From: Effrenium voratum
Lineage: Eukaryota > Sar > Dinophyceae > Suessiales > Symbiodiniaceae
NCBI GenBank assembly: GCA_963377175.1
Contig: CAUJNA010000833.1
Span: 81,898-145,897 of the forward strand
DNA: 64,000 nt
Direction of reading: 5' to 3'
This document shows, one piece after another, positions 17,562 to 30,079 of this stretch. A program made the position numbers and the translations under genes. The number at the start of each line of letters is the position of its first letter. Within the stretch, counting starts at the first letter, position 1. The notes beneath the pieces were generated by a model. The model was not told the DNA's origin, did no database searches, and worked only from the letters and a program-made list of their open reading frames with translations.

Positions 17562-18077
17562 GTGCAGCGTGAGTGCCAGGCGCAGCCTCGTGCCCCAGCG
17601 GTCCTAAAAGTGGCAGAGGCTATTCCAGGCGTGCAGCCGCCCAGCGCGCCGGGCGGCGCTACCCGTTTGGCAGACTTCAAGCCAATACTGACGGATCTCT
17701 TCGACGAAGGGGGGCAATCGAACCAATCCCCCCAGCAGCTGCAAGCCAAGATCGAGCAGCTGCAACGGCTGCAGCAGCTCCTCCAAAAGCAGCAGGAGGG
17801 GCTGAAGCGGCAGAACCAGAGGCAGAGGCAGACCCCACAAGGCTGGGTCCTCTGGCCCAAACAAAGCAGCCTACTGCTTGCCTCAGGCGCGCGCGGAGCA
17901 AGTCAGGGCAGCGAGGCCGTGCCGTTGCTTTCTTCGTCGCAAAGTCGGCCAGTCCGACCGCAGTTGCTGCAAAGGCTTTTCGGCGCTTCTCTCCAAGAGT
18001 TTATGCGTATCTTCTGTCCCTTCCCTACCACTCACTCTTTGCTCGCCGCGCAGGGCCGGCGGCGCTTCCTGGTTTAA
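17562..18077 (+). CDS. Hypothetical protein with Gln-rich coiled-coil segment
   Basis: A 171-residue open frame. After a Pro/Ala-rich start it reads FKPILTDLFDEGG, then a Gln/Leu heptad-like stretch (AKIEQLQRLQQLLQKQQEGL) and a basic QNQRQRQ tail. The heptad spacing of Leu suggests a coiled coil. Frames in the other two phases are also open, so base composition may explain part of this. No neighbour gives context; the frame could be an exon of a larger gene or chance. Confidence 0.3.
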   Translation: MQRECQAQPRAPAVLKVAEAIPGVQPPSAPGGATRLADFKPILTDLFDEGGQSNQSPQQLQAKIEQLQRLQQLLQKQQEGLKRQNQRQRQTPQGWVLWPKQSSLLLASGARGASQGSEAVPLLSSSQSRPVRPQLLQRLFGASLQEFMRIFCPFPTTHSLLAAQGRRRFLV

Positions 18078-18079
18078 TT

Positions 18080-18995
18080 AAACAGCAGCTTCATTGCTGC
18101 CGTGCGTGGGACGCTGTTTGCAACGTCCAATGCAGCGGCGAATGTCAAAGCAGCTCGCACTGTCTCACAGGCCGAACAAGTGGCCGATAATTGAGACCCG
18201 GGCTTTGGGTCCTGGACTCTCGGTTCAGTCGCAACCCCAATCTCAAGTCGATCGAAATGATTGTAATGAGCCGAATCGGTTGTTTGGTTCTGAACTTCAG
18301 GTTGCGACGGCGGCTCAAAGCGCCTTTGAATCTAGCACAGTGCATGTGGAGAAGGGCCTTGTGTCACGCACGCATAAAGCGGAACCGGTGCTCGCATCAT
18401 CTCTGATTTCACTGGCTGGGGGGTCTGATGTCATTTCATGATCTGAGGGTTTGATGTCATGTGACAGCTTCCTGCTTCCGTTTTTTGTTGCGGCTTGGGA
18501 AATCCAGCGCTGGCTTTACCACATGAAAGGATCAAGTTACCGCGGGAGAATGGAATGCGCTCGCTGCGACACTTTGCAGAGCAACCCTTGTCTCATGCTA
18601 CCGGTGTTCTATGTGGCAACATTTTACACAAGCGCCAGTGGCTCGAAACTGTTTCACACTGCCACGTGGAAAATAGATGGGGTTCCTTTGGACCGTTTGC
18701 CTTCTTAAAGAGATCGTGTGGTGGCTGCCATGTTGGGAGAGTAGCTCCATCGCGCGCCAGGCCAAGGAACCGCCGGCTGGGCCCGGCGTGGGGCCACCTC
18801 CGCCGAACGGCCGGTGTTACGCGGATGATGTTGCTTTTACACGAAAGCCGAAAAGAAAACCGCTGGGAAAAGCTGCGCCCAATCCAAGAACCTGTGATGA
18901 CAGCTGATCAGAAAGGCCAGCTGGAACTGTCTCCTCTTCTATCCGAACACCCGAGCCCAAGATGCCCAAGACTTGTCCCGGAAAACAGATCGTAG
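18080..18995. other. No gene recognised
   Basis: Open frames of up to 166 codons occur (18495-18995) but show no motifs. Near 18995 the sequence runs into simple repeats. Confidence 0.35.
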
Positions 18996-19017
18996 GTGAA
19001 CAGATCGTAAGGCCCCC

Positions 19018-19085
19018 AGAAAAAAAAACCGACAGAAACCGACAGAAACCGACAGAAGCCGACAAAAACCAACAGAGTTTGAAAA
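19018..19085 (+). repeat. CCGACAGAAA short tandem repeat
   Basis: Several copies of a 10-bp CCGACAGAAA-type word. A similar CCGACAAAAG array lies at 39761-39870 in the same orientation, so both outer edges of the 19-40 kb repeat region carry this motif. AAC-rich DNA (19150-19260) follows here and precedes it there. Confidence 0.7.
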
Positions 19086-19304
19086 AAACAACAAAACAAT
19101 TTCAGGCGGCTACGGCGCCCAATTATGTACTACGAGTAATACATTGAACATTTAAGCATTAACAGCCAAAAATCAGTAACCAACCAACAACAAGCAACAA
19201 AGTAACAACAAACAACACAAACACAACACGAGCAACAACGCACCAACCAACTGTCTAATAACAGTAACGGACAACCAATCTTAAACAGACAAACTAGACT
19301 TTCC

Positions 19305-19562
19305 AAGACATGGAAGAAGCGACCGGGCACAGAACTTTAACGACGTGGAAAAAGCGACCAGCAAGAACCGTGACGGACAGAGATGTTCAATGACATGGAA
19401 AAAAGCGAACGTTGAGAACCGTGACGGACAGATAATTTTAACAACGTGGAAAAGCAACCAGTAAGAACCGTGACGGACAGAGATTTGCAAAGACATGGAA
19501 CACGCGACCGTTGATAACCGTGACAGACAGAGAACTTTAACGACGTGGAAAAAGCGACCAGT
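19305..19562 (+). repeat. Tandem repeat of about 57-60 bp, four to five copies
   Basis: Copies share GAACCGTGACGGACAGAGA and ACGACGTGGAAAAAGCGACC, with alternating variants (ACGTGG versus ACATGG), suggesting a two-unit higher-order period of about 115 bp. Confidence 0.75.
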
Positions 19563-19725
19563 ATGTATGATGTATGTGTGAAATGTAATGTAATGTAATG
19601 TACTGTAAAGTAAGGTAAGGTAAGCTAATGTGATGTGATGTGATGTGATATAGTGGAATGTATGTATGCGTGCATATATGCAATGCATATATGCATATAT
19701 GCGTGTATGTGTGTAATGTAATATA
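19563..19725 (+). repeat. Short ATGT/ATGTA-type array
   Basis: GTATGTATG and AATGTAATGT words like the long ATGT arrays at 24.0, 28.4 and 57.5 kb, but only about 160 bp. Confidence 0.7.
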
Positions 19726-19784
19726 GTGCTAGGTCTCATTATTGAACATAGGTTATAAACAGGTGATGCCAGAGTGCCGCCGAG

Positions 19785-20525
19785 CAAATGGGCGACGCCG
19801 AAGCCTATTAATGGACATGGACTGTCCGCGCGCAAGAAAGACACACGTGCAATACTCATACCCTGTTTTAGCGGCGGATGTTTTATTCCATGTGTAAATT
19901 TCACGCACCTGATTCACGGGCAGAAATTGTGAGGCTTCTAGGCTACGAGCATTTGCTTATGGCTTTCCCGTATCTGATGTTGTAAAATAGTTGTGCACCG
20001 AGACGTGGTCTAGCTTTCACGACTTTCACGGTCGCTTGACTTTCTAGCCAACAAAGGTTTACGCTGCAACCTCGAACTTGCCTGTTTCCCTACAACGCTG
20101 ATTGGTGAGGTTGTCAGAGGAGTCATACTATTCGTAATGTGTGTGTTCATAGCTCAGCTTGGACTTGTCACTTTTGAACAGCCCGGGTCAACACAGGCAG
20201 TATATCGGTAGATGCTTAGCTTGTGCGAAATTGGCGGAACTACATGACTGGTTAAAGTACCGAAGGCGTTTAGATTCCAGAAGGCTCAGGAGACGTAGAC
20301 CAACTATGACCAAATCTTGAAACAGAGGCTGTGCAATTCGCAACTGGATCAAAAGGTCAAATTGGGGACCACTCCCAGGCGCGAGCCATAATACGGGTCA
20401 CTATCAAGCATGTATCATACTTGCCGCTCTGGGCTCTGCTTCAAAAACACATGCTTCGTCGCGTTAGATAGTTTTGCTTTGCCAAGATAAACTAAGTCGA
20501 AGTAGACTCTTCCCGAAAGCAAGTC
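19785..20525 (-). repeat. Module M2, left copy (inverted partner at 36.9-37.7 kb)
   Basis: About 740 bp of complex sequence whose reverse complement is collinear with 36893-37703: CTTTCGGGAAGAGTCT, CGACGAAGCATGTGTT, GACCCGTATTATGGCTCGCG, CATCCGCCGCTAAAACA and GGCTTCGGCGTCGCCCATTT occur in the same order. No reading frame is shared, so it looks non-coding. Confidence 0.8.
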
Positions 20526-20536
20526 CGCCGACCCCT

Positions 20537-21006
20537 TGTCTGAACCATCATCATCATCGTCGTCATCGTCGTCATCCTCATCATCATCATCATCACGCCA
20601 AGGCGTCGCTCGGCTCCAGTGGCGATTCAAGGGATGCTACTATGATAGTTATCCAGGCGCCGCTAGACATGCAGAGGATGTTGCGATGATAGTTGTGATG
20701 ACGCGGATGATCGCCATCATCTTCCTCATAGCCCTCATCGTCATCATCATCACCGTTGTCATCATCATCATCGTCATCATCATCCACTGTTGGAGACGCA
20801 GGGGATGCTGCGATGATACTTCTCATCGTCATCGCTGGAGATGCAGTGGGTGCTACGATGATGCTTTTCATCATGTTCCTAGTCATCATCGTCATCATGA
20901 CCGTTAGGTGCTACGATGATACTTGTTATCGTCATCGTTGGAGATGCAGCGGATGCTCATCATCATCACCACCGTTAGATGCATCATCATCATCATCATC
21001 ACCGTT

Positions 21007-21053
<47 letters not shown>

Positions 21054-21055
21054 TT
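20537..21055 (-). repeat. ATCATC compound array (GATGAT on the minus strand)
   Basis: ATCATC runs interspersed with non-simple words such as GATGCTACGATGATA and CCACTGTTGGAGATGCAG. Same compound array as 25150-28375 and 58535-61338. It begins at partial motif T (TCCGCCGACCCCTTGTCTG, 20527-20545 approx.) and ends in CCTTTCTTTACTTCTTAT. Confidence 0.85.
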
Positions 21056-21735
21056 CTTTACTTCTTATTTTCCGGGCCTGCCGCCTCTAGCCGGCTACGC
21101 CCCTTTGAAGTTATACCATATCATGTCATGTTTTTGTATGAGAAACGTATCCTGTGCTATGATATGGCTGGTTAGGTTATGCATGTTGCCCACCCCAACC
21201 CCAGATCATGCCGGGGATGCCAGCTTTCTGGGCCCTAGCCGGGACCCAAACCAGAAGGCTGACATGGGGTCGCGCGCGCGCGCGCCAAAGGCCGCAGAAA
21301 CAGCAGCCCAAAAAGAACAGCCCGCAAGCCAGCCCGGAAACGCAAAAGCAACAACGCACCGTAAGTAGCAGCGTTTTGTGGCTGGGGTCGCGCGCGCGCG
21401 CCAGAAGGCCCGAAAACCAACGTGAAAAAAGCAAGGACCGCGCAGCACGACAAAAGTAAAACGGACAGAACAACAGCCCACCGCTCAGCACAGCAGTTTT
21501 TGGCGGTATTTACAGCGTTTTGTACAGCGAGGACCCAGCATCGCCGGCATGCCCGGCAGCGCTTGGCGCCAAAATGCGCAAAAATGAGCCTCGCTTATAT
21601 CCCTCCGATACCTTCTAAAAAACAGTGCTTCATGGGTTGAGAGAATTTTTGGAAGGAAGTCTTGATGATGCAGACCAAGCCCCGCGGAAGCATCACCCAG
21701 GCACAACCCCAGACCCTGATGATGTCAGCCACATG
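21056..21735 (+). repeat. Module M3, copy 1
   Basis: Collinear in the same orientation with 35213-35836: GTATGAGAAACGTATCCTGT near the start, CG-alternating runs (21271-21284 and 21390-21400, Z-DNA-prone), then a core of about 150 bp (21487-21645) that is almost identical in both copies, ending with GATGATGTCAGCCACAT. The middle part has diverged with indels. Confidence 0.85.
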
Positions 21736-21955
21736 GCCTAAACCCTGCATATACGCGATTCTGCGAGGGTTTCCAGCAGGCAAGCAAAACCGCAAGCCCG
21801 AGCTGGTGATGCAGAGTGCCGGATTTAGGCCACGCATCACGACCAAGTGACGAGGGTGGGCGGCACCAGGGTGCAGCCCCTATAGCTAGAGCTAGCAGGC
21901 TAATTGCCTAGCGGCGACATGCTACCCTAGGAGGCGTAGCCGGATTTACGGGCTG
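21736..21955 (+). repeat. Module M4, copy in A
   Basis: GGCCTAAACCCTGCATATAC at its start and GCTAGCAGGCTAATTGCCTA near its end. The inverse copy is 31800-31992, where M4 abuts the 38-bp satellite. Confidence 0.8.
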
Positions 21956-21959
21956 CCGC

Positions 21960-22540
21960 CCAGTGCCACCGCCCCGCAGGGTCACTGTCCTGTGTGTTGG
22001 CCTTGAGGTAGACCCCGAAATCTGTGAATTCTTTGGCCGGCTTTGGTAGGCTCTTGTTTCCTTTTGGGGCAGCGTTCCTTTGCCTTTTTTAGACTTTCCG
22101 GTATGTCGGCCTCTGAGGCAGACTGCGGGGTCTGCAGATATTCGCTGCCTTTTGGTATTGGTTCTTTTATTTTGTTGGGGGACTTGCCTGTATACTGGTC
22201 TCTTAAGTAGACCTCGGGGTTTGCGGACTTGTTTTCTTTTTTGGGGGGACTTCCCTCCATGCTGGTTTATGAAGTAGATTCTGGGGTCTGCGGATGCTGG
22301 GGCTGTGTTTGGTAGTGCTGCTTTTTTTGGGGGGACTTTCCTGCATGTTGGTTTGTGAGGGTCTGCGGATACTCGGGCTGCCTTTGGTAGTACTTTCCTG
22401 TATGTCCGTCTGTGAGGTAGACCCCGGTCTGTGGACGCTCGGGCTGCTGTTGGCAGTGTTTCTTTTTCTTGGGGGGGCTGTCTTGTATGTTGGTTTGTGT
22501 GGTAGATTTTGGGGTCTGTGGATACCCGGGCTGGGACGCG
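21960..22540 (+). repeat. Irregular minisatellite GAGGTAGACCCCGGGGTCTG, copy A
   Basis: Recurring words TGTATGTTGGTTTGTGAGGT, AGACCCCGGGGTCTGCGGAT and ACTCGGGCTGCCTTTGGTAG at irregular 50-100 bp spacing. ACCCCGGGGT is a perfect palindrome. Confidence 0.8.
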
Positions 22541-22544
22541 CTGG

Positions 22545-23877
22545 CTCATGGCCAGCCGTTTTTGTCGGTCTGAGAGTTTCAGTGGGAGGCCGTGCCCTCA
22601 ATCGTCCCCAGCAGAAAGTTATTGGGTTGAAAGGCCCAAATAAATAGGCGCTGGGGTGGTTTGGAGGGTTCATTCTGTTTCCCGAAAAACTGGTCGGAAA
22701 ACTCTTTGTTTAGAAAACCCTATCTAAAGGCTGCTGCTTTGAGTGGGGTGATGTTGAAACGGCGAAGAGAAATTCAGACATCCAACCACAAAGTCAGAGA
22801 CCCAGATGTCAGACATCGCCGCGCAAAGACTCAGACATCACAGCACGAAGAGTCAGACATCGCAGCACGGAGAGTCAGACATCATGGCCGCCAACACCCG
22901 CCGACCGCCGTGCGTCAAGATCGCAACTCGCCACCCGACACCATGTCTGTTAGCTTGCCTTTTTGTGTGACTGCTTGGCTGCTTTTCTTTCTCCTGCCTG
23001 GCGCCTGTCTGCGCGCCTGTTTTTTTGCTTGCTTGTCTGTTTGCAGGTCTTCTTGTTCTGCTCGTCTGCTCGCCTGTTGCCTGCCTGCGTGCTGTCCTGC
23101 CTGCCTGCCCTGCCTGTTGTCTTGTTTGCTCGCTTTGCTTCGTGCCCGGGCGATGGCTTGTCCGCGTGCTTTCTTACTTATACGTCTGTCTGCCGGCCTA
23201 TTGGGATATGACCCTGGCACCGGAGCTGCTTCAGGCGGAAACTGGCACAGCCGCCGGGCAAAGCACGCGGTGGAGGAGGGCGCAGAAATCGAGAGCGCGC
23301 CGTCGTACTGCAGGCGCCGTGCGAAGGGAGTGTTGTTCTGAGGTTGACTTTCATTTGCCAGAAGAGGGGGGAACAGAAGAGACAGTTTCATGCCCTGAGC
23401 ACGCGATCTGACGGGATTGACCCGAGGATTCACAAAGGCCGGGGTTGCGCGGAGATTGATCCGCGTACGCGTGTGCAGGCCTTGAAGCTGTCTCATGTTC
23501 TCCTCTGTTCTGGCAGCGGGGGGGTTGATGGGGGGTGATGATGATGTTGGTGCGCTGGTGATGCATTTGTTTTTTACATAGCCCCCGGGTGGCTATAACT
23601 CCCGACCCCCGGGGATAACCCCCGTAAAGTGAAATGCCGCAGTCATTTTGATTGAGCTGTTGCGTTTTTGTCCAACCCGAGCGGTGCTCCCAGGTACCGC
23701 TCCGGCCTTACTTCGGTCTGTTTTCTGTTTCTGGGTTTTGCACGTTTGCGCCGGTTGATGCAGAGACGCGGGGATGAGGGATTCCTGTGTCTGTGATGCT
23801 GCTTTTTGTGGCCCGTTTTGCTGATTTTTGTCGGTGCTTCCGGGCACGACCTCCCCTAATTATTTTGGGCCGTTGCC
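22545..23877 (+). repeat. Complex segment of modular repeat, copy A
   Basis: Collinear with 30080-31340 (minus) and 55930-57260 (plus). It includes repeated GTCAGACATC words (22770-22890), a CTTGCCTG/CTGCCTGC-rich part (22940-23190), AGTGTTGTTCTGAGGTTGAC and GGGGATAACCCCCGTAAAGT. Cys-rich open frames here arise from TGC/TGT-rich repeats and I do not call them genes. Confidence 0.75.
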
Positions 23878-23912
23878 GGCTGCCTGCCTGCCTGCCTGCC
23901 TGCCTGCCCGTT
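23878..23912 (+). repeat. TGCC tetranucleotide tract, copy A
   Basis: CTGCCTGCCTGCC run of about 35 bp. The same position in copies B (GGCA, 29993-30071) and C (57262-57338) has longer tracts. Confidence 0.9.
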
Positions 23913-24029
23913 TGTTAGCTTGCCTTCCTACGTGGCTGCCTTTTTTTGCCTCTCCTGGCTCTTTGCCTGTCCGCGCGCCCGCTTTTTTGATCGCTTGCCT
24001 TTCTTGTGTTCCTACGTCTGTATGTATAT

Positions 24030-25150
24030 GCATATGTATATGTATAAGTTTATGTGCATGTTTTGTGATGTTGGGTGCAACAATGCAATGTAATTCAATG
24101 CAATGCAATGTAATGTAGTGTAGTGTAGTGTAGTGTGTAGTGTGTAGTGTAGTGTAGTGTAGTGTAGTGTAGTGTAGTGTATGTGTGATGTATGTATGTA
24201 CTGTATGTCTGTATGTATGCATGCATGCGTGCATGTATGAATGTATGTATTGTATGTATGAATGAATGTATGTATGAAAAGTTATGCATGTAATGTATGT
24301 AATGTATGTATGTATGTAATGTATGTATGTATGTATGTGTGTATGTATGTAATGTATGCGTGTAATGTATGTGCGTAATGTATGTGTGTATGTATGCATG
24401 TATGTAACGTAGTGTGTGTATGTAATGTATGCATGTAATTCATGCATGTATGTATGTAGGTACGTACGTACGTTATGTGTATGATGTATGTAGGGACGTA
24501 ATATATGTATGTAAGTATGCATGTTTATGTATGTATGTATGTATGTAATGTAATGTAATGTAATGTAATGTAATGTAATGTAATGTAATGTAATGTAATG
24601 TAATGTAATTAATGTAATGTAATGTAATGTAATGTATGTATGTACGTATGTATGTATGTAATGTATGTATGTATGTATGTATGTAGGTGTGTATGTATGT
24701 ATGTATGTATGTATGTATGTATGTATGGAATGTATGTGTGTATGTATGTATGTATGTATGTATGTATGTATGTATGTATGTATGTGTGTAATTATGTATG
24801 TATGTATGTATGTATGTATGTATGTGTGTTATGCATGCATGTGTGTAATGTATGTATGTATGTAATGTATGTATGTAATGTAATGTCATGTAGTGTAATG
24901 TAATGTAATGTAGTGTATGTATGTTATGTTGTGCTATGTTATGTATGTATGTATGTATGTATGCTTGTATGTATGTGTGTGTATGTAGGGAATGTAATGT
25001 TATGTAATGTAGTGTAGTGTAGTGTAGTGTAGTGTAATGTATGTATGTATGCATGCATGTATGTATGTGTGTGTATGTATGTAATGTACGTCGTCTATGT
25101 ATGTATGTGTGTAGTATGTATGTATGTACGTATGTACGTATGTACGTATG
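24030..25150 (+). repeat. ATGT / AATGT array, copy A
   Basis: About 1.1 kb of ATGT and AATGT words with short variants (AGTGT, ATGC). It turns abruptly into the GATGAT array at about 25150. Confidence 0.95.
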
Positions 25151-27135
25151 ATGATGATGTGGATGTTGACGATGACAATGATGACAACGGTGATGATGAT
25201 GACGATGATGATGATGACCATGAGGAAGATGAGGAAAAGTATCATCGTAGCATCCGCTGCATCTCCAACGAGGACGATGACAAGTATCATCGCAGCACGC
25301 CCCTGCATCTCCAACAGTGGATGATGATGACGACGATGATGATGATGACAACGGTGATGATGGCGAGGATGACTATGAGGAAGATGATAGTGATCATTCG
25401 CGTCATAACAAGTATCATCACAACATCCTCTTCTCCAACAGTGGATTATGATGACGATGACAATGATGACAACGGTGGTGATGATGACGCTGATGATGAT
25501 GATGATGACCACGAGGAAGATGATAGTATAGTGATCGTTCGCGTCATCACAAGCATTATCCGTCTCTAGCAGTGCCTGGATAACTATCATCGTAGCACCC
25601 GTTGCGTTGCAAGTGGTGTTTAACGTCCCTTTTGATTTCTGCATAAGAAGTAAAGAAACGATGACGATGATGATGATAACGGTCATGAAGTATCATCGTA
25701 GCATCCGCTGACGATGATAAGTATCATCGTAGCATCCCTTGGCAATGATGACGATGATGATGATGACCGTGAGGAAGATGAGGAAAAGTATCATCCTAGC
25801 ATCCGCTACATCTCCAACGAGGACGGTGACAAGCATCATCGCAGCACGCCATGCATCTCCAACAGTGGATGATGATGACGATGATGTTGGTGACAACGGT
25901 GATGATGACGAGGATGACTATGAGGAAGATGATAGTGATCATTCGCGTCATCACAAGTATCATTGCAACATTTTCTGCATCTCCAGCAGTGCCTAGATAA
26001 CTATCATCGTAGCATCCGTCGCATTGCAAGTGGTGCCTAACGTTCCTTTTGATTTCTATAGAAGAAGTAAAGAAAGGATGGTGATGGTGATAACGGTCAT
26101 GAAGTATCATCGTAGCATCCGCTGCATCTCCATCGATGACGATGATAAGTATCATCGTAGCATCCCTTGATGGTGATGACGATGATGATGACCATGAGGA
26201 AGATGAGGCAAAGTATCATCGTAGCATCTAACGGTGATGATGATGATGATGACCATGAGGAAGATGAGGAAAAGTATCATCCTAGCATCCGCTGCCTCTC
26301 CAACGAGGATGATGACAAGTATTCTCGCAGCATCCTGCATCTCTAACAGTGGATGATGACGACGATGATGATGATGATGACAACGGTGATGATGATGAGG
26401 ATGACTAAGAGGCAGATCACAGGAACCAGCCGCGTCATCACAAGTATCATCGCAACATCTTCTGCATCACCAGCAGTATCTCAAAACGGATGATAATCAT
26501 CACTATGCATCCTCAGCATCACCAACAGTCATGATGACAATCATGAATGCGCATCTTCTGCATCTTAAATCGGGCGATGACAATTATCACGACGCATCCC
26601 CAGCATCTCTTGCAGGAATGCTCATATGATGATGATGATAGCGGTGATGATGAGGATGTTGACTATGAGGAAGATGGTGAAAAGTATCATCGTAGCGTCA
26701 TCTCCAACGATGACGCTGGTAAGTATCATCGTAGCACCCCCTGCATCTCCAACAGTGGATGTTGATGACGATGAGAATGATGACAACGGTGATGATGATG
26801 ACGATGATGATGATGATGACGGTGAGGAAGATGATGAAAAGTATCATCGTAGCATCCGCTGCATCTCCAACGATGATGACGACGACAAGCATCATCGTAG
26901 CACCCCCTGCATCTCCAACACTGGAAGATGATGACGATGATAATGATGACAACGGTGACAATGAATGAGGAGGATGATGGCGATCATCCGCGTTATCGCA
27001 ACTATCATCGCGACACCCTCTGCGTCTCCAGCGGTGCCTTGACCACTATCATCGTAGCATCCCTTGAATCGCCAATGGACCGAGCGCCACGCCTTGGCGT
27101 GATGATGAGGAGGATGACGATGATGATGATGATGA
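25150..27135 (+). repeat. GATGAT compound array, copy A
   Basis: GATGAT runs alternate with a complex word of about 45 bp (AAGTATCATCGTAGCATCCG then CTGCATCTCCAACGAGGACG) and with a longer word ending CTTTTGATTTCTATATAAGA then AGTAAAGAAAGGATGA. The longer spacing between complex words is irregular, about 480-560 bp. Acidic Asp-rich open frames across it are composition artefacts. Confidence 0.9.
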
Positions 27136-27137
27136 TG

Positions 27138-27183
27138 ACACCCTTCCCATGCGCCTCTCCCTAGCAGACAAAGGGTCGGCGGA
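27138..27183 (+). repeat. End motif T at the palindrome centre
   Basis: CACCCTTCCCATGCGCCTCT then CCCTAGCAGACAAAGGGTCG then GCGGATAT. It contains a short imperfect stem (CCCT..AGGG). It separates the plus GATGAT array from the inverted CATCATC array. Confidence 0.8.
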
Positions 27184-27199
27184 TATAGAAACCAAAAGG

Positions 27200-28375
27200 G
27201 GCGTTAGACACCACTTGCAATGCAACGAATGCTACGATGATAGTTATCCAGGCGCTGCCAGAGATGCAGAGGATGTTGCAATGATACTTGTGATGACGCG
27301 AATGATCACTATTATCTTCCTCATAGTCATCCTCGTCATCATCACCGTTGTCATCATCATCATCGTCATCATCACCCACTGTCGGAGATGCAGGGGATGC
27401 TGCAATGACACTGGTCATCGTCCACGTTGGAGTTGCAGCGGATGCTACGATGATACCTTTCAGCATCTTCCTCATGGTCATCATCATCATCATCATCGTT
27501 ATCACCGTTAGATGCTACGATGATACTTTTCATCATCTTCCTCATAGTCATCCTCATCATCATCACCGCTAGCATCGTCCTCACCCTCGTCCTTGCAGCG
27601 AAGCTACGATGATACTTTTCATCATCTTTCTCCTAGTCAAGATCATCATCATCATCATCGCCGGTATCATCATCGTCATCGTTTCTTTACTTCTTATATA
27701 GAAATCAAAAGGGACGTTAGGCACCACTTGCAACGCAAGGAATGCTACGTGATAGTTGTCCAGGAGCTGCTAGAGACGCAGAGGATGTTGCGATGAGACT
27801 TGTGATGACGCGCGTGATCACTATCATCTTCCTCATAGTCATCCTCGTCATCATCACCGTTGTCATCATCATCATCGTCATCACTATCCACTGTTGGAGA
27901 TGCAGTGGATGCTGCGTCCTCGTTGGAGATGCAGCGGATGCTACGATGTTGCTTTTCATCATCTTCCTGATCATCATCACCGTTAGATGCTACGATGATA
28001 CTTGTCATCCGTCATCATCATCCACTGTTGGAGTTGCAGGGGATGCTACGAGGATACTTGTCTTCGTTCTCATTGGAGATGCAGCGGATGCTACGATGAT
28101 ACTTTTCATCATCTTCCTCGTAGTCATCATCATCATCACCGTTATCATCATCATCACCCTCCTTTTGTATTTCTTATATAGAAATCAAAAGGGACGTTGT
28201 CGTCATTATCATCGTCATCGTCATCCATGCAGGGGATGCTACGATGATACTACTCCTTTTCATCGTGGAGATGCAGCGGATGCAACGCAGATGCTTTTCA
28301 TCATCTTCCTCATAGTCATCAGCATCATCATCCTTATCATCATCGCCGTGATCATTGTCATCGTCATTCGGAACA
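27200..28375 (-). repeat. CATCATC compound array, copy B
   Basis: Reverse complement of the GATGAT compound array, with the same complex words (GGAGATGCAGCGGATGCTAC; TTTCTTTACTTCTTATATAG) in reverse order. Confidence 0.9.
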
Positions 28376-28429
28376 AGCCAGCCACGGCCTGCCTCCAAGC
28401 CGCTGCAGTCAGATATCATAGCATAACAT

Positions 28430-29890
28430 ACATGCACACATACGATTACATACCATTGCAGTACATTACCATACATTAGTACATGCATACATAGCATGCA
28501 CGTACGCACACACACACATACCTACATGCATACAGAAATACGTGTCATGGCAGAAATGGCATACTGTGACACAACAAAACATTACATATATACATGCACA
28601 CATTACATTACATTGCATTGCATTACATTACATTGCATTGCATTACATTACAAACATGCATACATTACACACATACATTACTTACACACATACTTACACA
28701 CATACATACAACACATACAATACAATACAATACATTACATACAGACATGCATACATACATACATTACATTTCATTGCGTTACATTACATTACATTACATT
28801 ACATACACACATACACACATACACACATACATTACAGACATACACACATACATACATTGCATTACATGACATACGAACATACATACATACACTGCAATAC
28901 ATGACATTACAATACAACACATTCCATTTTATACATACATACATACACACATTACATTACATTACATTACATTACATTACATACATACATAGTTACATGA
29001 CATTACATTACATGACATCATATTTCATTACATTACGTGTATGCATACATACATACACACATACATACATACATTACATGACATTACATGATGTTACATT
29101 ACATTACATGACATTACATTACATTACATGTACCATTACATTACATTTACTATCTCATACCACTTGCCATTACCAATGCCATTTCCATTACCACTACCAT
29201 TACATTACATTACATTGCAGCACATGACATACATGACATACATGATCCACATACATACCACACATACCATACATCCCATACATACCAGACATACCACACA
29301 TACCATACATACCATACATACCATACATACCGCACATACCACACATACCATACATACCATACATACCATACATACCACACATACAATACGTACGTACATA
29401 CATACATACATACATACATGCATACATACATACATAAATACAATACAATACATACATAGATGCATACATTACATACATACATACATACATACATGCATAC
29501 ATACATACATAAATACAATACAATACAATACAATACAATACATACATAGGTGCATACATTACATACACACATACATACATACATACATACATACATACAT
29601 ACATACATACATACATACATACATACATACATACATACTCACACATACATACATACATACATACATACATACATACATACACACATACATACATACATAC
29701 ATACATACATACCATCATACATACATAAATACCATCATACTTCTACATACATACATACACACACATACATACATACATACTTACTTACATACATACATGT
29801 ATATATTCAATACATACACACATGCATACATACATACACACATACATACATACATACTTACATGTGTATACACACATACATACAGAAAGG
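28430..29890 (-). repeat. ACAT / ACATT array, copy B
   Basis: About 1.45 kb of ACAT and ACATT words, mirror of 24030-25150. A CATACC-rich variant block lies at 29250-29390. Confidence 0.95.
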
Positions 29891-29987
29891 CAAGCGATCA
29901 ATCAAACGGGATCACGGACAGGCGCATAGGCAGGAGAGGAAAAAAGTCAAGCAGCCGCACAGGAAGGCAAGCTATCAGGCAAGCTAT

Positions 29988-29992
<5 letters not shown>

Positions 29993-30070
<78 letters not shown>

Positions 30071-30071
30071 C
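29993..30071 (-). repeat. GGCA tetranucleotide tract, copy B
   Basis: About 20 uninterrupted GGCA units; inverse of the TGCC tracts in A and C. Confidence 0.95.
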
Positions 30072-30079
30072 TAGGGCCT

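Larger units (their letters stand above)
21725..27183 (+). repeat. Modular repeat, copy A
   Basis: Order of parts: M4 (21736-21955); irregular minisatellite (21960-22540); unique segment (22545-23877) with CCCCGGGTGGCTATAACTCC, GGTACCGCTCCGGCCTTACT and CCGACACCATGTCTGTTAGC; TGCC tract (23878-23912); ATGT array (24030-25150); GATGAT compound array (25150-27135); motif T (27138-27183). Copies B (minus, 27200-31992) and C (plus, 54790-61392) keep the same order. No part has a credible protein-coding frame: open frames come from low-complexity DNA. Confidence 0.85.

Noticed and set aside
22661..23341. Cys-rich frame resembling a secreted protein (repeated at 56.3 kb)
   Set aside because: Cys and Leu come from TGCC/TTGC-rich repeats, frames differ between copies A, B and C, and indels break it.
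25045..27164. Asp-rich acidic frames in the GATGAT arrays
   Set aside because: Codon GAT repeated; frames change with indels and are open on both strands.
28496..29227. Tyr/His/Thr-rich protein in the ACAT array
   Set aside because: Translation of ACAT repeats.
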